This document shows, in pieces, positions 1 through 5,376 of a DNA stretch of 6,494 nt (its first letter is position 1; each line of letters begins with the position of its first letter). Under the pieces are notes generated by a model. That model did no database searches and was not told the origin of the DNA. It saw only the letters and a list, made by a program, of their open reading frames with translations. Location: assembly GCA_030688105.1 (NCBI GenBank), contig JAUYIV010000239.1:1-6494 (forward strand). The letters are read 5' to 3'. The position numbers and the translations under genes were made by a program. The stretch is from Actinomycetota bacterium (lineage in GTDB: Bacteria; Actinomycetota; Acidimicrobiia; Spongiisociales; UBA11373).

Positions 1-123
1 GCACCGTCTTCGTGCGCTTTCCCAGATGCGCCATGTTCAGCCCTCCACCCTGAGACCCATGGAGCGGGCCGAACCCTCGATGATCCGCTCCGCGGCCTCG
101 ATGCTCGCGGCGTCAGGGAGCGG
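1..123 (-). other. Possible minus-strand gene junction at left edge, antisense to had
   Basis: Read on the minus strand, a peptide tail PLPDAASIEAAERIIEGSA... with mostly G/C third positions ends at a TGA (39-37). Two bases later an ATG (34-32) opens a frame, MAHLGKRTKTV, that runs off the left edge. A GGAGG sits 7 bases upstream of that ATG (complement of 42-46), inside the last codons of the tail. This stop / Shine-Dalgarno / start arrangement is typical of an operon junction. It conflicts with the plus-strand had reading, which is convincing from about base 58. Both cannot be coding over 58-123. Either this is a coincidence of GC-rich shadow frames, or a rearrangement or assembly join lies near here. 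I recognise no family for either minus-strand peptide. Confidence 0.25.
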
Positions 124-489
124 GTGCAGCAACTGGCTCGCGACTGGGGCGCGGCGCGGCACGGTTGGAAGATCTTCGAGTGCTCCGGCCACCCGGGTGG
201 TCAGGAGACCGCCTTCGGGTTGCTCGGTACGGCCGCCACCCTGGCGGTGGTCGGCTTCACGCGAGAGAAGGTGTCGCTGCGGCTCTCCAACCTGATGGCC
301 TTCGACGCCGACGCTTTCGGCACCTGGGGCTGCCCACCCCACCGATATCCCGAGGCGGTGGACCTGGTGGCGTCGGGAAAGGTCGAAGTGCTGCCCTTCA
401 CCCGCAAGATGCCCATGGAGGAGATCAACGCCGCGCTCGCCGAAGCCGGGGCGGGTGCCGATCCCCGCCGGATCATCCTGGTTCCCTGA
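1..489 (+). CDS. had: 6-hydroxycyclohex-1-ene-1-carbonyl-CoA dehydrogenase, C-terminal part (cut by left edge)
   Basis: NAD-dependent oxidation of 6-hydroxycyclohex-1-ene-1-carbonyl-CoA to the 6-oxo compound, the step just before ring opening in the benzoyl-CoA pathway (family knowledge). The frame is open from base 1 and ends TGA at 487-489, giving 162 visible residues of a protein usually near 350. The N-terminal zinc/catalytic domain is off the window. Recognisable family features are HGAGRTLDD (from base 58), GWKIFECSG (from 160), the glycine-rich LLGTAATLAVVGFT segment, RLSNLMAFDADAFGTWGCPP and the C-terminal RRIILVP. The spacing from HGAGRTL to GWKIFE fits remembered Had sequences. The first 18 or so codons do not look like the expected second Rossmann strand and have poor G/C third positions, so the 5' end may be frameshifted or joined to foreign sequence. 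The GTG at 124 is an internal codon, not a start. It is followed 13 bp later by oah, which supports the assignment. Confidence 0.85.
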   Translation, partial: APSSCAFPDAPCSALHPETHGAGRTLDDPLRGLDARGVRERVQQLARDWGAARHGWKIFECSGHPGGQETAFGLLGTAATLAVVGFTREKVSLRLSNLMAFDADAFGTWGCPPHRYPEAVDLVASGKVEVLPFTRKMPMEEINAALAEAGAGADPRRIILVP

Positions 490-490
490 A

Positions 491-497
491 AGGAAAG
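491..497 (+). promoter_or_regulatory. Ribosome binding site of oah
   Basis: AGGAAAG lies in the 13-bp gap after the had stop codon, 5 bases before the ATG at 503. It decides the oah start in favour of 503 over the in-frame ATG at 455, which lies inside had. Confidence 0.7.
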
Positions 498-502
498 ACA
501 AC

Positions 503-1603
503 ATGGAGTTTGTCAACCATGACCTGGCCCCCGAGAGGGACTTCACCGGGATCGGCTACGAGGAGCGCCGGGTCCTCGACTCCGCAGGCAGCCCGGTGGA
601 CGGCCTGCACGCCGTCTGGATCACCCTCGACAACCCCGCCCAGCTGAACTCCTATGACACGGAGGCGGTCAAGGAGGTGATCCTCGCCTTTCGGCGGGCG
701 TCGGTGGATCGCGCCGCGGTGGCGGTGATCTTCACCGGGGCGGGCGACCGCGCCTTCTGCACCGGAGGCAACACCGCCGAGTACTCCGAGTACTACGCCG
801 GGCGTCCCCTGGAGTACCGCCAGTACATGCGCCTGTTCAACGACATGGTCTCGGCGATCCTCTCCTGCGACAAGCCGGTGGTCAATCGGGTGAACGGCAT
901 GCGGATCGGGGGCGGGCAGGAGATCGGCATGGCCTGCGACTTCACCCTCGCCTCCGACCTGGCCCGCTTCGGGCAGGCCGGCCCGAAGCATGGGTCGGCG
1001 CCGGACGGCGGCTCCACCGATTTCCTCCACCTGTACGTGGGGTGGGCCAACGCGGTGGCCTCGTGTGCGCTGTGTGATCCGTGGAGTGCCCACGAGGCGC
1101 TGCGCCTCGGGCTCGTGAACGACATCTTCCCCGTCCTCAAGGTGGATGGTGAGTTCGTCCCCAACCCTCTCGTCGTCACCGACCGCTACCTGGACGACTG
1201 GGGCCGTCCCTGTCTGGGTCGCCCCAAGGAGGGTCAGGCACTGGCGGAGGGCAAGGCACTCCTGACCGAGGGTGCCATCGACTTCTCCCTGCTCGACGCC
1301 GGTGTCGACGAGATGCTCACCAAGCTGCTCTACACCATGCCCGATTGCACCATCAAGACCATCGAGTCACTCCGCAAGAAGAAGTTGGAGCATTGGGACG
1401 CCAACCGGGAGACCAACCGGGCCTGGCTCTCGCTCAACATGATGACCGAGGCAAAGGCCGGGTTTCAGGCCTTCCATCGCGGCTCCAAGGAGCAAGGCCG
1501 CGAGGTGGACTTCATCGAGCTGCGGCGCCGCATCGCCCGGGGCGAGAGTTGGGGCGACGAGCTGATCGAGGCCATCTCGCCCCAGTACCGGGGGCAGGCA
1601 TGA
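503..1603 (+). CDS. oah: 6-oxocyclohex-1-ene-1-carbonyl-CoA hydrolase (ring-opening hydrolase, BamA/Oah)
   Basis: Crotonase-superfamily enzyme that adds water to 6-oxocyclohex-1-ene-1-carbonyl-CoA and hydrolytically cleaves the ring to 3-hydroxypimelyl-CoA. It is cytoplasmic, and bamA is widely used as a marker gene for anaerobic aromatic degradation (established knowledge). The 366-residue product has the family's usual length of about 360-380. Seen in the sequence: FCTGGNTAEYSEYYAG (about residues 89-104), YRQYMRLFNDMVSAIL, the oxyanion-region RVNGMRIGGGQEIGMACDF, FGQAGPKHGSAPDGG, NPLVVTDRYLDDWGR and the C-terminal AWLSLNMMTEAKAGF and GREVDFIELR. These long stretches distinguish Oah from ordinary enoyl-CoA hydratases, which are about 260 residues. 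The start at 503 has a good ribosome site. The stop overlaps the dch start (ATGA, 1600-1603), so the two are probably translationally coupled. Confidence 0.96.
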   Translation: MEFVNHDLAPERDFTGIGYEERRVLDSAGSPVDGLHAVWITLDNPAQLNSYDTEAVKEVILAFRRASVDRAAVAVIFTGAGDRAFCTGGNTAEYSEYYAGRPLEYRQYMRLFNDMVSAILSCDKPVVNRVNGMRIGGGQEIGMACDFTLASDLARFGQAGPKHGSAPDGGSTDFLHLYVGWANAVASCALCDPWSAHEALRLGLVNDIFPVLKVDGEFVPNPLVVTDRYLDDWGRPCLGRPKEGQALAEGKALLTEGAIDFSLLDAGVDEMLTKLLYTMPDCTIKTIESLRKKKLEHWDANRETNRAWLSLNMMTEAKAGFQAFHRGSKEQGREVDFIELRRRIARGESWGDELIEAISPQYRGQA

Positions 1604-2364
1604 CCAGCGGTCACCTGCGCCACGAGGCCTCACTGGACGGCGCCATTCACACCCTGACCATGGACAAGCAGCCCGGCAACGTGGTCGACATCGCCTTGTG
1701 CCGCGAGCTGCTCGACGCTCTGGAGCGCGCCGCGGCGGCTCCCGAGGCGCGGGTGCTGGTGCTCCGCGGCGCAGGCAGGAGCTTCTGCTTCGGGGCCAGC
1801 ATCGCGGAGCACCTCCCCGAGGAGGCTCCGGCGATGCTGCGAGCCATCGGGGCGGTGGTGCGGCTGCTGGTGGGGTTCCCCTACCCGACCGTGGCCGGGG
1901 TTCAGGGCCGCTGCCTCGGGGGCGGGCTGGATCTCGCCCTGTCGTGCGGCATCGTGATCGCCGAGGAGGACGCCATCCTCGGTGTCCCGGAGATCCGGCT
2001 CGGGGTGTTCCCCCCGCCGGTGACCGCGCTGCTGGCGGGGAGGGCGGCCGAAGACGTCATCCTGACGGGGCGTGACCTCACCGCCGACGAGGCGCAGCGA
2101 CTCGGCATCGTCAATCGGGTGGTGGCAAAGGGCACCCTCGATGAGGCCATCGCCGAGTACACCCTCGCCTATTTCGTGCCCCGGTCCGCCGCCTCGCTGA
2201 GGGTCGCCACCAAAGCCGTCCGCGCCGGGCGGCGGGAGGAGGTGGAGCGGCGTCTGGCCGAGGCGGAGGCCCTCTACGTCGACGAGCTGCTGGCGTTGCG
2301 CGACGGGTCGGAGGGGATCCGCGCCTTCATCGAGAAGCGGCCTCCGGAGTGGAGCCACTCGTGA
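1600..2364 (+). CDS. dch: Cyclohexa-1,5-diene-1-carbonyl-CoA hydratase (dienoyl-CoA hydratase)
   Basis: Crotonase-family hydratase that adds water to cyclohexa-1,5-diene-1-carbonyl-CoA, the product of benzoyl-CoA reductase, giving 6-hydroxycyclohex-1-ene-1-carbonyl-CoA (family knowledge). The 254-residue length matches known Dch proteins of about 250-260. Visible features are FCFGASIAEHLPE at residues 62-74, a motif characteristic of dienoyl-CoA hydratases; the oxyanion-hole loop GRCLGGGLDLAL at 103-114; and LGVPEIRLGVFPPP at about 127-140, containing the crotonase PE pair (E131). The start ATG at 1600 overlaps the oah stop codon. The stop TGA (2362-2364) overlaps a GTG start for the next gene. 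Substrate assignment rests on the GAS-EHLP motif and on lying between oah and the rest of the pathway. A generic enoyl-CoA hydratase is the less likely alternative. Confidence 0.9.
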   Translation: MTSGHLRHEASLDGAIHTLTMDKQPGNVVDIALCRELLDALERAAAAPEARVLVLRGAGRSFCFGASIAEHLPEEAPAMLRAIGAVVRLLVGFPYPTVAGVQGRCLGGGLDLALSCGIVIAEEDAILGVPEIRLGVFPPPVTALLAGRAAEDVILTGRDLTADEAQRLGIVNRVVAKGTLDEAIAEYTLAYFVPRSAASLRVATKAVRAGRREEVERRLAEAEALYVDELLALRDGSEGIRAFIEKRPPEWSHS

Positions 2365-2807
2365 AGGCCGCGGGCAGAAGTGCCCTGGTCAGTGGCGGAC
2401 AAGGCGGCATCGGACGCCCCACCGTGGCGGCGCTGGCGGCGGCCGACCACATCGTCGCCGTGGCCGACCTGGACGGGAGCACCGCCCCTCCGGGAGCGGC
2501 CGAGGCCATCGGCTGCGACCTGAGCGACCCGGCGGCCTGTGTCTCGGCGGTGGAGGTGGCCAAGACGGTGGCACGGGAGGTGGGCCGCTTCGGAATCAGG
2601 AGCAACGTGGTGGCCCCGGGGATGGTGCGCACTCCGATGACCGATGCCCTGCCGGAGGAGGTCAAGCAGCAAGCCCGCGACGACAGCTGCCTGGGGCGCC
2701 TCGCCGAGCCCAAGGACATCGCCTCGGTGATCGCCTTCCTGGCCTCACCGCAGGCCGGACACATCACCGGTCAGGTGATCCGGGTGGACGGGGGCCAGTA
2801 TCTCTGA
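2361..2807 (+). CDS. Short-chain dehydrogenase/reductase lacking its catalytic middle (internal in-frame deletion)
   Basis: An SDR-family protein by both ends but only 148 residues long, against about 250 for the family. The N-terminal Rossmann nucleotide site is SGGQGGIG (residues 11-18), with D36 after the second strand suggesting NAD(H) preference and CDLSDP at 52-57. The C-terminal half is also intact: TVAREVGRFGIRSNVVAPGM (69-88), then LGRLAEPKDIASVIAFLAS and ITGQVIRVDGG. Between about residues 60 and 68 the protein passes directly from the CDL region to the helix after the active site. The NNAG motif, the catalytic Ser and the YxxxK pair are missing, roughly 100 residues. As written it should not catalyse an SDR reaction. 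The GTG start at 2361 overlaps the dch stop (GTGA) and has GGAG six bases upstream; a GTG at 2349 is the alternative. An intact version might have been a hydroxyacyl-CoA dehydrogenase (inference from context only). It may be a pseudogene or an assembly collapse. Confidence 0.8.
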   Translation: MKAAGRSALVSGGQGGIGRPTVAALAAADHIVAVADLDGSTAPPGAAEAIGCDLSDPAACVSAVEVAKTVAREVGRFGIRSNVVAPGMVRTPMTDALPEEVKQQARDDSCLGRLAEPKDIASVIAFLASPQAGHITGQVIRVDGGQYL

Positions 2808-2904
2808 TCCCGGCCGGGCTCCCGAGGGCGAAGGCGCCCGGGTCGACGCCATCCTGGCGGGGGCGGCGCGCGCCTTTGCCGCCCAGGGCTATTCCGCCAC
2901 CTCG
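2779..2904 (+). other. In-frame 5' extension of the TetR gene without a standard start codon
   Basis: The TetR reading frame is open upstream of its first ATG (2905) back to a TGA at 2776-2778. From about 2836 it encodes RVDAILAGAARAFAAQGYSAT, which is clearly helix 1 and the turn of a TetR DNA-binding domain. No ATG, GTG or TTG occurs in frame in this stretch. Only rare candidates exist (ATC at 2800 or 2851, CTG at 2854). The region is therefore probably coding, with a start that is non-canonical, mutated or misread. Confidence 0.6.
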
Positions 2905-3411
2905 ATGCGGGAGGTCGCCCAGGCGACCGGGGCCAGCCTGGGGTCCATCTACCACCATTTCGGCAGCAAGGAGGGCCTGCTCCGGTCGATCATGACGACC
3001 AACTTCCGCCGGGTCCGTGCCACCCTCGAGGAGCGGCTCGCCGCGGTCGACGACCCCCGGAGGGCGATCGAGGTGTTCGTGGAGAACCATGTCGGGTTCT
3101 TCACGAGGGATCTGGACGCCATGAAGGTGATGTCGCACGAGCTGAGCACCCTCCACGGCCCCGCCGGCGAGGAGGTACGGGTGTTGCGCGACTCCTACAC
3201 CGATCGCGCCCGCGGGTTCCTGCGGCGGCTGCGGCCCGACCTGGGACGCGACGAGCTGGAGGTGGCCACGCTGTGCTTCTTCGGGATGCTCAACTGGACC
3301 TACCGCTGGGTGCACTCCCTACCCAGCACCACCAGCCCGGCGGCATTGTCGCGGATGATGGCGACACTGTTCCTCGACGGCTTCGTGGTTCGCGACGACG
3401 ACAGCCAATGA
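2905..3411 (+). CDS. TetR/AcrR-family transcriptional regulator (start unresolved)
   Basis: DNA-binding repressor-type protein whose C-terminal domain would bind a small ligand, often an acyl-CoA in regulators next to CoA-pathway genes (inference). From the first ATG the product is 168 residues, short of the usual 190-210. It begins inside the helix-turn-helix: MREVAQATGASLGSIYHHFG followed by SKEGLL, the classic recognition helix and YxHFxSKexLL end. Helix 1 lies upstream in the same frame (from about 2836), so the true protein is probably about 190-203 residues and this start is only the first standard codon. The C-terminal domain contains FFGMLNWTYRWVHS (about residues 124-137), a segment also remembered in TetR regulators of acyl-CoA catabolism. 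It follows the SDR gene on the same strand and ends 62 bp from the convergent minus-strand operon. It could control one or both operons, but no operator was identified. Confidence 0.85.
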   Translation: MREVAQATGASLGSIYHHFGSKEGLLRSIMTTNFRRVRATLEERLAAVDDPRRAIEVFVENHVGFFTRDLDAMKVMSHELSTLHGPAGEEVRVLRDSYTDRARGFLRRLRPDLGRDELEVATLCFFGMLNWTYRWVHSLPSTTSPAALSRMMATLFLDGFVVRDDDSQ

Positions 3412-3432
3412 GCTGTCTGCCGAGTGACTCTT

Positions 3433-3467
3433 GCGGGAAGCGGGAAGCGGGAAGCGGGAAGCGGGAA
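3433..3467. repeat. Tandem repeat, five perfect copies of a 7-bp unit
   Basis: GCGGGAA repeated five times without a mismatch, followed by a partial GC, in the 62-bp gap between the convergent TetR and cysteine-motif genes (3412-3473). It starts 21 bp after the TetR stop and ends 6 bp before the opposing stop codon. No convincing hairpin terminator is seen in the gap; the only stem is CGGG/CCCG at 3462-3473, 4 bp. A slipped-strand microsatellite is the simplest reading. Confidence 0.95.
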
Positions 3468-3473
3468 GCCCCG

Positions 3474-3734
3474 TCAGCCGGTGCGCCGGGTGAACAGCGC
3501 CAGATAGGAGCGGCAGGCGCTCATCGAGCAGGTGGTGCAGGCCTCCCCGAAGCTGTCGGGATCGAGCTCGGTGATCCGGGTCTCGAACCCGAGGTCGCGA
3601 TAGGCCTGCTCCAACTCCGCGATGCGGGCCTGGTCGGTCACCGTCCGGCGCAGCCAGCCCTCCGACTCCAGCCGGGGCGCATCGAGGATCATGATGCCGG
3701 CGGAGCAGTAGACCGGGGGCAGCTCGTCGCTCAT
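3474..3734 (-). CDS. Small four-cysteine protein coupled to benzoyl-CoA reductase ATPase (unknown function)
   Basis: An 86-residue protein that I cannot assign to a named family. Its ATG (3734-3732) overlaps the stop of the upstream ATPase-subunit gene (ATGA), so it is translationally coupled to the reductase operon and is its last gene. It has exactly four cysteines: C10 in VYCSAGI, and C66, C69, C74 in the C-terminal motif ACTTCSMSACRSYLALFTRR (CX2CX4C). The middle is a predicted amphipathic helix (about residues 33-48, TDQARIAELEQAYRDL) followed by GFETRITELD, probably a beta strand. There is no signal peptide or membrane segment. Codon use has the same G/C-ending bias as its neighbours, so it is not a shadow frame. 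Four cysteines in this spacing could bind a [4Fe-4S] cluster or zinc. A role in electron delivery to, or cluster assembly of, the reductase is inference from position only. It is not a standard two-cluster ferredoxin. Confidence 0.8.
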   Translation of the reverse strand: MSDELPPVYCSAGIMILDAPRLESEGWLRRTVTDQARIAELEQAYRDLGFETRITELDPDSFGEACTTCSMSACRSYLALFTRRTG

Positions 3735-4546
3735 GCCGGCACGCCAACCTCGGCCCGGATCTTCGCCAGCCGCCGGTGCCCCAGGATGGCGCACCCGAGG
3801 GCCGCCACGAACTGGACCATCTCGGGATCGGGGACGTTGACCTCGGCCTCGAGCGCCTCCCCGACCGAACGCCCCATGGTCTGGAAGCGGAGAATGCCCC
3901 CGATGAGCGTGTACTCGGGGGTGAGGCCGGCCCGCTTCATGAGCTGCACCGCCCGGCCGGTGAGCGACTCGATGGCGCCCTGCATGATGTCGGCTGGCGC
4001 CGTCCCCAGCGAGAGGTGGTTGATGACCTCCGACTCGGCGAAGACCGCACACACTCCCGAGATCGGGACCGGCTCCTTCGACGTGGACATGAGGGGGCCG
4101 ATCTCCTCGACGCTGTAGCCCATGTAGCGGGCGGTCTTCTCGAGGAAGGCGCCGGTCCCGGCGGCACACTTGTCGTTGAGCCGGAAGGAGATCACCTTGG
4201 AGGTGTCGTCGATGCGGGTCGCCTTCATGGTCTGCCCGCCGATGTCGAGGATGGTGCGGGTGCCGGCGAAGAGCTGCACCGCCCCGCGGCTGGCGGCGGT
4301 CAGGTCGGTCACCAGGGTGTTCTTGAAGTCCACCTGATGGCGCCCGATCCCGGTGGCGATCACGTAGTCGACGTCGTCACGGCGCAGACCGGCCTCTGCC
4401 AGGGCCCGCTCGTAGGTGTCGATGGCGGTCTCGCGCAGCCGGAAACCGGTGGGTGCCGAGGCCTTGGCGAGGATGGACTCCGTGTCGTCCTGGAGGACGA
4501 CCTTGGTGTAGGTCGATCCGACGTCGATCCCCGCGGTGATGGTCAT
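3731..4546 (-). CDS. bzdQ: Benzoyl-CoA reductase ATPase subunit, BzdQ/BcrD-like
   Basis: One of the two ATP-binding electron-activator subunits of class I benzoyl-CoA reductase, in the BadF/BadG/BcrA/BcrD/HgdC family (ASKHA fold). ATP hydrolysis lowers the potential of a [4Fe-4S] cluster shared across the subunit interface. The 271 residues show phosphate-1 loop GIDVGSTYTK (6-15), phosphate-2 loop LDIGGQ (100-105), NDKCAAGTGAFLE (124-136) and CAVFAESEV (166-174). C127 and C166 fall at the same positions as the cluster ligands of HgdC, the activator of 2-hydroxyglutaryl-CoA dehydratase. The adenosine-site GGI lies near residue 217. Start and stop overlap both neighbours (ATGA at 4546-4543 and 3734-3731). 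Which ATPase is BzdP and which BzdQ is assigned here mainly by gene order (reductase B subunit, first ATPase, second ATPase) as in bzdNOPQ. The symbol is therefore provisional. An activator for another 2-hydroxyacyl-CoA dehydratase is excluded by context rather than by residue evidence. Confidence 0.85.
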   Translation of the reverse strand: MTITAGIDVGSTYTKVVLQDDTESILAKASAPTGFRLRETAIDTYERALAEAGLRRDDVDYVIATGIGRHQVDFKNTLVTDLTAASRGAVQLFAGTRTILDIGGQTMKATRIDDTSKVISFRLNDKCAAGTGAFLEKTARYMGYSVEEIGPLMSTSKEPVPISGVCAVFAESEVINHLSLGTAPADIMQGAIESLTGRAVQLMKRAGLTPEYTLIGGILRFQTMGRSVGEALEAEVNVPDPEMVQFVAALGCAILGHRRLAKIRAEVGVPA

Positions 4547-5364
4547 GCCGACACCCCCGTCCCCTGCCTGGTGGGCGCCCGCCCGGCCACAACGTGATCA
4601 TGGGCGAACAGGGCGGCGCCGAGGGCGCCCATGTAGTGGCTTTCCGCGCTGATGTTGAGCTTCTTCTCCAGCCGCTCCTCGAGCGCCTTGACCATCCCCT
4701 CGTTGAGAGACACCCCTCCGCTGAAGGTCACCTGGTCCTCGATCCCCACCCGTCGCATCAGCGCCACCGAACGGGAGGCGATCGACATGTGGACCCCCCA
4801 CAGGATGTCTTCGATCTTCTTCCCCTTGCCGATCCAGGCGAGCACCTCGGACTCGGCGAAGACGGTGCAAGTGGTGCTGATCTTGGTGGGCTTCTCCGAC
4901 CGCAACGAGACCGGGCCCAGCTCGCTCAGGGGCATGCCCAGGGCTGCGGCGGCGGCCCCCAGGAACCGACCGGTGCCGGCGGCGCATTTGTCGTTCATGC
5001 AGAAGTCGCTGATCTCGCCTTCTGGCGTCACCTTGATCGCCTTGGTGTCCTGACCACCCATGTCCAGCACGGTTCGGGTCTCGGGGAACATGTGCACGGC
5101 TCCACGGCCATGGCAGCTGATCTCGGTGACCTGGGTGTTGCCGAACGTGACCCGGTAGCGGCCATAGCCGGTGCCGACGACGTACTCGACCTCCCGCTCC
5201 TCGATGTCGTTCTCACGGAGCGCGGCGTTGTAGGTGTCCTCGGCTGCTCTGATGACGTTGGCCCCGGTGTCGACCAGGGCCCGCCCCACTATGTTGCGTG
5301 CCTCGTCGATGATGATCGCCTTGGTCTGGGTCGATCCGACGTCCACTCCTGCTGCATACGCCAT
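4543..5364 (-). CDS. bzdP: Benzoyl-CoA reductase ATPase subunit, BzdP/BcrA-like (HgdC type)
   Basis: The partner ATPase/activator subunit of the reductase. The 273 residues show GVDVGSTQTK (6-15), VVGTGYGR (62-69), EISCHGRGA (81-89), LDMGGQDTK (100-108), NDKCAAGTGRFL (124-135), CTVFAESEV (166-174) and SGGVSLN late in the chain. Motif by motif it closely matches the remembered HgdC sequence, including ligand cysteines C127 and C166. Two more cysteines, C84 and C122, are not shared with the second ATPase. At 273 residues it is far shorter than BcrA/BadF of Thauera and Rhodopseudomonas (about 435), which points to the Azoarcus Bzd-type arrangement. The ATG at 5364 has GAGGT seven bases upstream and lies 10 bp after the BcrB-like gene. 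The end overlaps the next ATPase start. Assignment as BzdP rather than BzdQ is by order and is provisional. Confidence 0.85.
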   Translation of the reverse strand: MAYAAGVDVGSTQTKAIIIDEARNIVGRALVDTGANVIRAAEDTYNAALRENDIEEREVEYVVGTGYGRYRVTFGNTQVTEISCHGRGAVHMFPETRTVLDMGGQDTKAIKVTPEGEISDFCMNDKCAAGTGRFLGAAAAALGMPLSELGPVSLRSEKPTKISTTCTVFAESEVLAWIGKGKKIEDILWGVHMSIASRSVALMRRVGIEDQVTFSGGVSLNEGMVKALEERLEKKLNISAESHYMGALGAALFAHDHVVAGRAPTRQGTGVSA

Positions 5365-5371
5365 TGCTGTT

Positions 5372-5376
5372 ACCTC
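5372..5376 (-). promoter_or_regulatory. Ribosome binding site of first ATPase-subunit gene
   Basis: On the minus strand GAGGT overlaps the stop codon region of the BcrB-like gene and ends seven bases before the ATG at 5364. It supports that start in the 10-bp intergenic gap. Confidence 0.65.

Noticed and set aside
124..489. GTG at 124 as the start of a short dehydrogenase gene
   Set aside because: The same frame already encodes recognisable Had sequence from base 58, so this GTG is an internal valine codon.
455..502. ATG at 455 as the start of oah
   Set aside because: It lies within the had coding region and would add residues not seen in the family. The ATG at 503 has a proper ribosome site and gives the normal N-terminus.
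37..546. Long minus-strand open frame antisense to had and the oah start
   Set aside because: Apart from its last 28 or so codons, discussed as a possible gene tail, it lies opposite well-recognised Had and Oah coding sequence. Its residues are the Gly/Arg/Pro/His-rich mixture typical of GC-rich shadow frames.
473..1093. 206-codon minus-strand open frame inside oah
   Set aside because: It is the complement of strongly conserved BamA/Oah sequence and resembles no protein family.
1630..2358. 242-codon minus-strand open frame antisense to dch
   Set aside because: It mirrors the dch gene almost exactly, and its composition is that of a shadow frame.
3462..3473. CGGG-AAGC-CCCG hairpin as a transcription terminator
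   Set aside because: The stem is only 4 bp, partly made of the tandem repeat, and no T-run follows on either strand.
3273..4118. Plus-strand open frame crossing the convergent gap, which would translate the 7-bp repeat
   Set aside because: It overlaps the TetR end and the antisense of two recognised minus-strand genes, and it has no family features.
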